Source: Candidatus Methanoperedentaceae archaeon (lineage in GTDB: Archaea > Halobacteriota > Methanosarcinia > Methanosarcinales > Methanoperedenaceae). From it: DNA of 8,792 nt. The notes beneath the pieces are model-generated. The model was not told where the DNA came from, did no database searches, and saw only the letters and a list, made by a program, of their open reading frames with translations. Made by a program: the position numbers and the translations under genes. Each line of letters opens with the position of its first letter. Within the stretch, counting starts at the first letter, position 1. Below are positions 1-5,808 of this stretch, piece by piece. The DNA lies in contig DAHXMQ010000349.1 in NCBI GenBank assembly GCA_027371625.1, positions 1-8,792 on the forward strand, given 5' to 3'.

Positions 1-935
1 ATTTTGAAGGGGATGGCGCGCCGTATATTACCGCAGGCGTTGTGATTTCTGAATATGAGGGAGTAATGAATGCCTCAATACACAGGCTCCGAGTCATCGG
101 GAAGGATAGACTCGCTGCAAGGCTTGTGGAATTCAGGCATACGTATAACCTTTACAAGAAAGCCTCTGAAAAAGGTGAGAAACTTCCTGTCGCTATCGTA
201 ATCGGAATCGACCCTGTTACATTGTTCGCGGTCTCAACCCGCGTGCCAGAGGGAAAGGAGTTCAATTACGCTTCGGCGCTGAGCGGAGAGCCAATCGAGT
301 TATTCGAATGCGAAAACGGCATAAAAGTCCCGCAGGCTGAGATTGTGCTTGAAGGGTATATCCATCCCACTGAGCTTGCGGACGAAGGACCGTTTGTGGA
401 TATAAGCGGCACATACGATATTATCAGGAAGCAGCCTGTCATTTATCTAACTAACATGATGCACAGGCGCGATCCCATCTACCATGCCCTGATGCCAGGA
501 GGAAGTGAGCACCATGTTCTCATGGGCATTCCATACGAGCCTTTGATATTCAGCGAGGTTAAAAAAGTGGCTGATGTCAGGAATGTAACGCTCACGCCCG
601 GTGGTTGCCATTATTTCCATGCCGTTGTCCAGATACATAAAAACAACGATGAAGAGCCGAAAAAAGCAATAGAGGCGACATTTGCGGCGCACAAGAGCCT
701 GAAGCATGTTATAGTTGTGGATGATGACATCGATATTTTCGACCCGAACGATATCGAGTTTGCGATGGCGACGAGGCTGAAAGGCGATGAGGACATCTAT
801 ATTTACCCGAATGTCAGGGGGAGCACGCTTGACCCGCGCTCCGAGAACGGCATCGGGACAAAGGTGGGTTTTGATGCAACGATGGAGCTGAGCAGGAAAT
901 GGAAGTTCGAGAGGGTGAAGAGACCAAAGCTGTGA
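1..935 (+). CDS. UbiD-family prenyl-FMN decarboxylase, probable anhydromevalonate phosphate decarboxylase (5' end outside window)
   Basis: The reading frame is open from base 3, so about 310 C-terminal residues are visible and roughly the first quarter of a UbiD protein (usually about 420-490 aa) lies upstream. The GTG at 42 is internal: the 13 codons before it read FEGDGAPYITAGV, the conserved UbiD prFMN-site segment. Numbering from codon 42, the family residues are Arg15 in NASIHR (cofactor/catalytic Arg), Glu104 in EIVLEG (metal ligand) and the EGPFVD segment with Glu115 and Asp120, matching the Glu-Arg-Glu/Asp catalytic set known from UbiD/Fdc enzymes. Such enzymes decarboxylate alpha,beta-unsaturated acids. 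In archaea lacking mevalonate-diphosphate decarboxylase, one UbiD homologue turns trans-anhydromevalonate 5-phosphate into isopentenyl phosphate. The aconitase-X gene downstream makes that role likely by inference. A quinone- or aromatic-acid-specific decarboxylase cannot be excluded from sequence alone. Family membership is sure; substrate is moderately sure. Confidence 0.88.
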   Translation, partial: FEGDGAPYITAGVVISEYEGVMNASIHRLRVIGKDRLAARLVEFRHTYNLYKKASEKGEKLPVAIVIGIDPVTLFAVSTRVPEGKEFNYASALSGEPIELFECENGIKVPQAEIVLEGYIHPTELADEGPFVDISGTYDIIRKQPVIYLTNMMHRRDPIYHALMPGGSEHHVLMGIPYEPLIFSEVKKVADVRNVTLTPGGCHYFHAVVQIHKNNDEEPKKAIEATFAAHKSLKHVIVVDDDIDIFDPNDIEFAMATRLKGDEDIYIYPNVRGSTLDPRSENGIGTKVGFDATMELSRKWKFERVKRPKL

Positions 936-937
936 GG

Positions 938-947
938 TTTTTATTTT
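938..947 (+). terminator. T-rich tract after the decarboxylase stop
   Basis: Five T, one A and four T follow the TGA stop by two bases. Archaeal transcription commonly ends in such U-rich tracts without a hairpin, so this is a plausible 3' end for the decarboxylase mRNA. If it is used, the aconitase-X gene 290 bp downstream needs its own promoter, and no convincing one is visible. It could be a chance T-run. Confidence 0.3.
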
Positions 948-987
948 GCGATGGTCATAGCGTTCATCTGCGGTTAATATCTAATCC

Positions 988-1187
988 ACCGCAAAGAACG
1001 CAGAGAGCGCAAAGCGAAGCGCCAGCCCTCTGGTATCAAAAAGTGCAACAGCAGCGAAATGGAACACGGATGACACGGATTGGACGGATTTTCACAGATA
1101 TGAAATCCGTGAGCATAATATCCGACTTTGCGAACTTTGCGCCCTCTGCGGTGAATTTTTCTCTGTGTCCTCTGTGCTCTCTGTGGT
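988..1187. repeat. Composite 9-nt-period degenerate repeat block with inverted arms
   Basis: This element fills most of the 936-1234 spacer, where no credible gene is seen. It has three parts, all with a 9-nt period. The left arm (990-1016) has units cgcaaagaa, cgcagagag, cgcaaagcg. The centre (1064-1099) has acacggatg, acacggatt, ggacggatt, ttcacagat. The right arm (1124-1187) is in reverse orientation: gactttgcg, aactttgcg, ccctctgcg, a 10-nt AT-rich break (1151-1160), then ctctgtgtc, ctctgtgct, ctctgtggt. Bases 999-1014 and 1135-1150 are inverted copies matching at 15 of 16 positions, and 1084-1091 with 1103-1110 form a perfect 8-bp hairpin. From memory, similar CGCAGAG/CACAGAG and CACGGAT strings are scattered through intergenic DNA of many environmental prokaryote genomes, giving spurious translations rich in HREHRGHRE. 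Function is unknown. A shared ancestry of the three parts is inferred. Confidence 0.8.
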
Positions 1188-1234
1188 TTTTCAAATCAGA
1201 CCACAATAAAATTTTTCGCTTTATGGAGGCATAG

Positions 1235-2392
1235 ATGTATCTCACACCTGAAGAAGAAAAGCTCTTCAACGGAGAGCGCGGCGGCACATGCCAGAAGGCT
1301 ATGGAGATTCTCGCCGCTCTCGGCGACATTTACGGCGCCGACCGATTGATTCCCATAAAGAGCGCACAGATAGCCGGCGTTTCGTACAAGACGATTGGCG
1401 AAGCAGGGCTTGAATGGATCTCAGATTTAAAAGGAAAAGTCGCGGTGCCCTCGATTCTAAACCCGGCTGGCATGGACAGGGAATGCTGGCAGGAGATGGG
1501 AATAAGCGAGGAATTCGCGGAGCGGCAGGAAAAAATTATTCGGGCTTACGAGGCGCTCGGCGTAAGAACCGAGTGCTCATGCACGCCATACAATATCTTC
1601 GACAACCTCGCAGGGTTTGGAGATCATGTGGCGTGGAGTGAATCCTCGGCAATCTCTTACGCCAACTCAGTCATCGGGGCGCGCACGAACAGGGAGGGAG
1701 GACCGGGAGCGCTTGCTGCTGCGCTGGTAGGCAAGACGCCGAATTACGGCTTTCATCTTGACGAGAACAGGATTCCTGATGTTCTTATTAAAGTCGAGGC
1801 AGAGCTTCATGATTCTGATTACGGGGCACTGGGTTATATTGTTGGTGAGATTGTTGGGGATAGAGTGCCGTTTTTCGAACTCAAGTCGAAGCCATCAAAG
1901 GACGAACTGAAATCGCTCGGCGCGGCAATGGCAGCTTCAGGCGCAGTGGCGCTGTACCATGTTGTCGGCGCTTCGCCTGAAGCCGGGAAATACGGGGCGC
2001 CGGAGGAGAGGATTACGATTGAAGAAAGGCAGATAAAAGAGATATACTCCTCTGGCGAGCCAGATTTAATCGCATTCGGTTGCCCTCACAGCAGCGTCAG
2101 CGAGCTTGAAAGACTGGCACGGCTTCTGAACGGAAAAAAAGTGAGAAAAGAGGTATGGGTATGCACCTCGCGCGCCATAAAGAATAAGCATCCTGAACTG
2201 ATAAGGAAAATCGAGAAAAGCGGCGCGAAGGTTTTCTGCGATACCTGCATGGTGGTTTCGCCTGCCAGCGAGAGGTTTAGCTGCATGATGGTGAACTCAG
2301 GCAAGGCGCACAAGTATGTGCCGAACCTCTGCGGGGTGAGGAGCATTATGGCGACCACGGAGGAGTGTGTGGAGGCGGCGGTGAGGGGATAA
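1235..2392 (+). CDS. Aconitase X large subunit, probable phosphomevalonate dehydratase large subunit
   Basis: The 385-residue protein has the normal length and layout of the AcnX catalytic (large) subunit. Recognisable segments are the N-terminal MYLTPEEEKLFNGERG, the substrate-site stretch SSAISYANSVIGARTNREGG (137-156), and GCPHSS (282-287). Cysteines at 116 (in SCTPY), 283 and 335/338 (CDTC) include the expected iron-sulfur cluster ligands. In archaea this subunit, with a small AcnX subunit, dehydrates mevalonate 5-phosphate to trans-anhydromevalonate 5-phosphate; the UbiD-family gene upstream would catalyse the next step toward isopentenyl phosphate. Other AcnX proteins act on hydroxyproline derivatives, but the neighbour favours the mevalonate role. 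The ATG at 1235 is supported by GGAGG at 1225-1229, five bases upstream. No small-subunit gene (about 130 aa) is adjacent in the window, which is odd because the active enzyme needs it. Promoter not evident. Confidence 0.9.
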   Translation: MYLTPEEEKLFNGERGGTCQKAMEILAALGDIYGADRLIPIKSAQIAGVSYKTIGEAGLEWISDLKGKVAVPSILNPAGMDRECWQEMGISEEFAERQEKIIRAYEALGVRTECSCTPYNIFDNLAGFGDHVAWSESSAISYANSVIGARTNREGGPGALAAALVGKTPNYGFHLDENRIPDVLIKVEAELHDSDYGALGYIVGEIVGDRVPFFELKSKPSKDELKSLGAAMAASGAVALYHVVGASPEAGKYGAPEERITIEERQIKEIYSSGEPDLIAFGCPHSSVSELERLARLLNGKKVRKEVWVCTSRAIKNKHPELIRKIEKSGAKVFCDTCMVVSPASERFSCMMVNSGKAHKYVPNLCGVRSIMATTEECVEAAVRG

Positions 2393-2394
2393 GA

Positions 2395-2402
2395 TTATAT
2401 AA
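2395..2402 (+). promoter_or_regulatory. Candidate TATA box for hicBA
   Basis: The octamer ttatataa begins two bases after the dehydratase stop codon and closely fits the archaeal TATA consensus. Transcription would start near 2425, leaving a leader of about 85 nt before hicB. The surrounding 2393-2508 spacer is clearly more AT-rich than the genes to its left and holds no open gene of its own. A second, weaker TATA-like string (ctatat, around 2451) would give a shorter leader. Confidence 0.4.
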
Positions 2403-2508
2403 GCGTCTATTAATATTGTTTAACGAATTAAATGTGCGATATGGAACAGACTATATCCTCCGATACCATTATTTGCCATTGCGCGCATTAATAAAAAGGA
2501 AAAAACTC

Positions 2509-2736
2509 ATGAACTACAAAGTCAGCATCGTCATCGAAAAAGACGAATATGGATACTACGCTTACTCTCCAGAACTCGAAGGCTGCCAAACGCAGGGGGA
2601 TTCTTTAGACGAAGTATTAGCCAACATAAAAGAAGCAATTGAACTCTATCTTGAAACACTACCTGAAAATGAAAGACCGGCGTACTTAAGCAGGGAGATT
2701 CTGACAACTTCATTAGAGGTAGAAGTTGGCGCCTAA
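2509..2736 (+). CDS. hicB: HicB-family antitoxin (short, UPF0150-like)
   Basis: This is a 75-residue protein with the HicB partial-RNase-H fold signature: YKVSIVIEKDEYGYYAYSPELEGC, then the GDSLDEVLANIKEAIELYLE helix (about residues 30-50). It is expected to bind and neutralise the mRNA-cleaving toxin encoded next to it, whose frame it overlaps by 11 nt. The protein ends soon after the HicB fold, so there is no C-terminal ribbon-helix-helix or helix-turn-helix domain. Direct DNA-binding autoregulation of the kind seen in longer HicB proteins is therefore not evident. The ATG at 2509 is chosen because aaagga lies 8 bases upstream. The same frame runs back to 2365, but those 48 extra codons overlap the preceding gene and resemble no HicB N-terminus. 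The order antitoxin-then-toxin is less common than hicA-hicB but well known. Short HicB-like orphans also exist; the adjacent HicA makes the call firm. Confidence 0.87.
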   Translation: MNYKVSIVIEKDEYGYYAYSPELEGCQTQGDSLDEVLANIKEAIELYLETLPENERPAYLSREILTTSLEVEVGA

Positions 2737-2938
2737 ATTACCAAAATTAAAGCCTCAGGAAGCGGAAAAGATGTTGTTAAAGGCTGGCTTTGAAATGATC
2801 AGAAGCAAGGGCAGCCACAGGATATACATGAAAGGGGATAGAAGAGTGATTGTCCCTTTTCATTCTGGAAAGACATTACACCCAAAGGTTGTCAAACAGG
2901 TTCTCAAAGCCATCGAGGCTGCTGAAGCTTCTTTCTGA
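2726..2938 (+). CDS. hicA: HicA-family mRNA interferase toxin
   Basis: This 70-residue basic protein has the small double-stranded-RNA-binding-like HicA fold. It shows the helix with QEAEKMLLKAGFE, the catalytic GSHRIY motif with His31, a strand RRVIVPFHSG, and the C-terminal helix LHPKVVKQVLKAIE. HicA toxins cleave mRNA and halt translation until bound by HicB. The start is TTG at 2726, supported by GAGGT at 2716-2720 inside the end of hicB. This overlap implies coupled translation, and the weak start codon would keep toxin output low relative to the antitoxin. All key residues are present, so the toxin appears intact. Its stop codon is only seven bases from the converging end of the ABC-transporter operon on the other strand, leaving no room for separate terminators. 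Confidence 0.9.
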   Translation: MAPKLPKLKPQEAEKMLLKAGFEMIRSKGSHRIYMKGDRRVIVPFHSGKTLHPKVVKQVLKAIEAAEASF

Positions 2939-2945
2939 ATCCCAA

Positions 2946-3749
2946 TCACAACCTCCTCGCATGCGGATTCGGCACGGGTGCAGCTTCCAAGAGCGCCTTC
3001 GTATAAGGATGCTGCGGCGAGGTAAACACCTCCTCTACGCTACCTTCTTCCACAATCCTTCCAGCCTTCATCACAGCAACCCTGTCGCACAGGTACCTTA
3101 TCACTCCCATGTTGTGGGCGATAAAAAGCAAGGACAGCCTGTATTCGCTCTTTAGCTCAGAAAGCAGGTTCAGTATTTGCGCCTGCACCGAGATGTCAAG
3201 CGCGCTCACAGGCTCATCGGCTATTATCAAACCCGGGCGCAGTGCGAGCGCCCTTGCTATGCCAATCCTCTGCTTCTGTCCCCCGCTGAATTCATGGGGA
3301 TAGCGCGAAGCGTCGCCTGCCTCAAGCCCGACTTCCTTGAGAAGTTCCCCGACTCTACTCATTCTTTCCTCCTCGTCCTCCATGCCGTGGATAAGCAGCG
3401 CCTCAGCAACGGAATCTCCCACTGTCATCCTGGGGTCAAGCGATGCCGAAGGATCCTGGAATATCATCTGAACCTGCCGTCGGTAGCTCTTCAGTTCATC
3501 GCCTTTCAATGAAAATATGTTCCTTCCCTTGAACAGCACCTCGCCCTGCGTAGGCTCTTCAAGCCTGATTATCACCTTGCCAAGTGTTGTCTTGCCGCTG
3601 CCTGACTCCCCCACAAGCCCAAGGGTTTCCCCTTCATTGATTTCAAGGGATACGCCATCCACTGCTTTTAGCTCGCCCGCTCGCCTGGAAAAAACGCCCA
3701 AGCTTATTGGATAGTATTTTCTGATATTCCAGATCTCAAGAAGCTTCAA
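2946..3749 (-). CDS. Peptide ABC transporter ATP-binding protein, OppF/DppF type
   Basis: This 267-residue nucleotide-binding subunit would power solute import together with the OppD-type partner. It carries Walker A GESGSGKT (47-54), Q-loop Gln98 in MIFQDP, ABC signature FSGGQ (154-158), Walker B with Asp178-Glu179 (LIIADEP), the D-loop SALD and H-loop His212. All ATPase residues are present. It ends at AAPVPNPHARRL, so it has only the start of the oligopeptide-transporter C-terminal region and lacks the cysteine-rich tail seen in its partner. The start is TTG at 3749, strongly supported by AGGAGGT about six bases upstream within the end of the preceding gene, and it overlaps that gene by 4 nt. 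It is the last gene of the five-gene operon. Substrate cannot be read from this subunit; a nickel- or sugar-linked paralogue is possible but less likely given the large binding protein. Confidence 0.92.
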   Translation of the reverse strand: MKLLEIWNIRKYYPISLGVFSRRAGELKAVDGVSLEINEGETLGLVGESGSGKTTLGKVIIRLEEPTQGEVLFKGRNIFSLKGDELKSYRRQVQMIFQDPSASLDPRMTVGDSVAEALLIHGMEDEEERMSRVGELLKEVGLEAGDASRYPHEFSGGQKQRIGIARALALRPGLIIADEPVSALDISVQAQILNLLSELKSEYRLSLLFIAHNMGVIRYLCDRVAVMKAGRIVEEGSVEEVFTSPQHPYTKALLEAAPVPNPHARRL

Positions 3750-4732
3750 ACCCCGACCTCCTTCGATGCTTTTACTATCTCCTGCGAATCATGGAAAAGG
3801 CATGCGCTCAGGTGCCCCTCATCAACTGTTGCCTCCTGCAGAATCACCTTTGCGCAAATCTCCTTCGCAAACCTGCATCGTGTGTGGAAAACGCAGCCTC
3901 TGAGGTCTATAAGGCTTGGAATCTGCCCGGGTATGGGCATGAGTTTTTTCTTTTTAGTAAAATTAGGCAAAGAATTCAGCAAGCCGATGGTATAAGGATG
4001 CCTTGGATTTTCGAATATCTGCGTAACCTCCGCCTTTTCCATGACCCTGCCTGCGTACATCACCACAACCCTGTCAGCGATCTCAGCCACTATTCCAAGG
4101 TCGTGCGTTATGAATATCATGGACATCCCCCTTTCTTTCTTCAAGTCCATGAGAACCTCAAGGAAAAGGGCTTGCGTGGTGACATCAAGGGCAGATGTCG
4201 GCTCGTCTGCTATCAGTATCTCAGGGTCGCAGGCAAGAGCCATGGCGATCATCGCCCTCTGGTTCATACCCCCGCTTAGCTCATGAGGATAGCTAAAAAA
4301 TCGCTCTTTCGGAATGCCCACACGTTCAAGAAGCGAAGTCGCCTTCTCCTTTGTTTCCTTATCCGATAATTTAAGGTGGATTTTCATCGGCTCCATGATC
4401 TGCACGCCGATGGTGAAAACAGGATTGAGGGATTCCTTCGGATCCTGGAATATCATGGCAATCCTCTTTCCTCTGATGTTCCTCAACTGCCGTGGCGTGT
4501 ACTGCCTCAGGTCTTTGCCATCAAAAATAACCTCACCTCCCATTATCCTTCCTGGAAGGTCAATAAGACCGAGTATGGATAACGCAGAAACAGTCTTCCC
4601 GGAGCCGCTCTCCCCGACAAGACAGAGCACCTCACCTTTTTGGAGGTCAAAGCTGACATCATCCACAGCCTTTACAATTCCCCTGCGTGTGAAAAAATAA
4701 GTCTTTAATTGCTTCACCTCAAGTATGTTCAT
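3746..4732 (-). CDS. Peptide ABC transporter ATP-binding protein, OppD/DppD type
   Basis: This 328-residue ATPase subunit pairs with the OppF-type protein on the cytoplasmic face of the permease. It shows Walker A GESGSGKT (40-47), Q-loop Gln96 (MIFQDP), signature LSGGM (152-156), Walker B Asp176-Glu177 (LIADEP) and H-loop His210 (FITHDLG). The C-terminal oligopeptide-transporter domain follows from HPYTIGLLNSLP. It has four cysteines at 280, 286, 293 and 311 (C-x5-C-x6-C-x17-C), matching the [4Fe-4S] motif reported for DppD/OppD proteins. The ATG at 4732 overlaps the preceding permease stop as ATGA; no strong Shine-Dalgarno is visible, which suits translational coupling. Length and motifs are typical, with no sign of damage. 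Confidence 0.93.
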   Translation of the reverse strand: MNILEVKQLKTYFFTRRGIVKAVDDVSFDLQKGEVLCLVGESGSGKTVSALSILGLIDLPGRIMGGEVIFDGKDLRQYTPRQLRNIRGKRIAMIFQDPKESLNPVFTIGVQIMEPMKIHLKLSDKETKEKATSLLERVGIPKERFFSYPHELSGGMNQRAMIAMALACDPEILIADEPTSALDVTTQALFLEVLMDLKKERGMSMIFITHDLGIVAEIADRVVVMYAGRVMEKAEVTQIFENPRHPYTIGLLNSLPNFTKKKKLMPIPGQIPSLIDLRGCVFHTRCRFAKEICAKVILQEATVDEGHLSACLFHDSQEIVKASKEVGV

Positions 4733-5808
4733 AGCTCGCTCATAGGGTCGAATGCATCCCGCAAGCCATCGCCGAGGAAGTTAAATGATAACACTGTCAG
4801 GAAAAGCATTATCCCGGGCTCTACTGCCACCCACCATGTTGTTTCAAGGTTGTCCTGCCCTGCGTTGAGTATCCTGCCCCAGCTCGCCACAGTTGGGTCT
4901 CCCAGACCTATGAAACTGAGGGCAGCTTCTGCCAGGATTACGCCGGGTATCGAGAGCGTGGCAATCACTATCAGTGTGCCCATCACATTTGGAATGAGAT
5001 GGCGGAATATTATCCTTGCATCGCTGGCACCGAGCGCCCTGCTTGCGAGCACGAACTCGCGCGTTCTGAGGGAAAGGGCTTCGCTTCGCACTATTCTTGC
5101 TGCTCCTGTCCAGCCCGTCATGCCGATTATCAGGATTATAAGCGTGAGGTCAGCGCCGAATATGAACACGATGAAAACAAGAAGAAGGAAGAACGGGAAC
5201 GTCATCATGATATCCGTGAATCTCATGAGTATGTTGTCAACCATGCCTCCGAAGTAAGCCGATGAAACCCCGATAATTACGCCTATAATGAGGGCGATGA
5301 ACGTGGCAACAAGACCGACCTGGAGCGAAACCCGTGCACCCGATACGAGCATCGCCAGTATGTCCCTGCCTTTATCGTCCATACCAAGAGGATGCTTCCA
5401 CGTACCACTAATTTCAGCATTCCTCAGACTTCCCGTCTGGCTGTCATAGACCGACTGGCTTGTGGTGAAACCAACAGGCGGCAGGTTCTTCTCCTCAAAG
5501 TTTACATGGTTCGGGTCCTGCGTGAAGAAAGGCCCTGCAATAGCAAGTATTACAAGGAATACAATGAAGAACAATCCGAGCATAGCGAGCCTGTTTTTCC
5601 TCGTCCTTTCCCAGTAGTAAGACGTAAGCCTTCGGTTTTTGTAGAGAGGATAGACCACGTATAAGAGCATAAAAACCGAAAAGAAGGCATAGAAATAACC
5701 AAGAGGCGAGAGGAGTTTTCCGCTCATCGCAAAAAAGTCGATTGCTATGGTGGCTATTATAACCGCAATAATTGTGACGAAAATGAGTTTTCTTGAAAGT
5801 TTAAACAT
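4729..5808 (-). CDS. Peptide ABC transporter permease, OppC/DppC type, with extra N-terminal membrane segments
   Basis: This 359-residue inner-membrane permease forms the translocation pore with the OppB-type subunit. Family marks are the OppC N-terminal segment WERTRKNRLAMLGLFF followed by a membrane helix (about 75-95), HPLGMDDKGRDILAMLVSGARVSL (139-162), and the EAA coupling loop EALSLRTREFVLASRALG (243-260), which contacts the ATPases. The C-terminal core has the usual four to five helices. It is about 60 residues longer than common OppC proteins because two additional hydrophobic helices (about 8-27 and 36-56) precede the standard domain. The ATG at 5808 overlaps the preceding gene by 8 nt and has GGTGA three bases upstream, so the long form is probably real. 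A downstream Met28 would remove the first of these helices but has no better support. Confidence 0.92.
   Translation of the reverse strand: MFKLSRKLIFVTIIAVIIATIAIDFFAMSGKLLSPLGYFYAFFSVFMLLYVVYPLYKNRRLTSYYWERTRKNRLAMLGLFFIVFLVILAIAGPFFTQDPNHVNFEEKNLPPVGFTTSQSVYDSQTGSLRNAEISGTWKHPLGMDDKGRDILAMLVSGARVSLQVGLVATFIALIIGVIIGVSSAYFGGMVDNILMRFTDIMMTFPFFLLLVFIVFIFGADLTLIILIIGMTGWTGAARIVRSEALSLRTREFVLASRALGASDARIIFRHLIPNVMGTLIVIATLSIPGVILAEAALSFIGLGDPTVASWGRILNAGQDNLETTWWVAVEPGIMLFLTVLSFNFLGDGLRDAFDPMSEL

Noticed and set aside
42..935. Start of the decarboxylase at GTG 42
   Set aside because: The frame continues upstream with the conserved UbiD segment DGAPYITAG, so position 42 is internal.
988..1187. 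CRISPR array
   Set aside because: Units are 9 nt and degenerate, with no 25-37 nt direct repeats or unique spacers, and no cas gene is present.
1205..1216. TATA-like aataaaattttt before the dehydratase gene
   Set aside because: Transcription would begin after or on its Shine-Dalgarno sequence at 1225-1229, which is inconsistent with that site being used.
899..1234. Open frames through the repeat block on both strands, including a minus-strand frame reading NHREHRGHREK
   Set aside because: The peptide periodicity is only the translation of the 9-nt repeat; there is no family resemblance and no ribosome binding site.
2365..2508. 48-codon N-terminal extension of HicB
   Set aside because: It overlaps the end of the dehydratase gene, encodes a sequence unlike HicB, and a good ribosome binding site precedes the ATG at 2509.
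4709..5257. 182-codon plus-strand frame opposite the OppC-type permease
   Set aside because: It is a reverse-strand shadow of a well-conserved membrane protein and shows no protein-like features.
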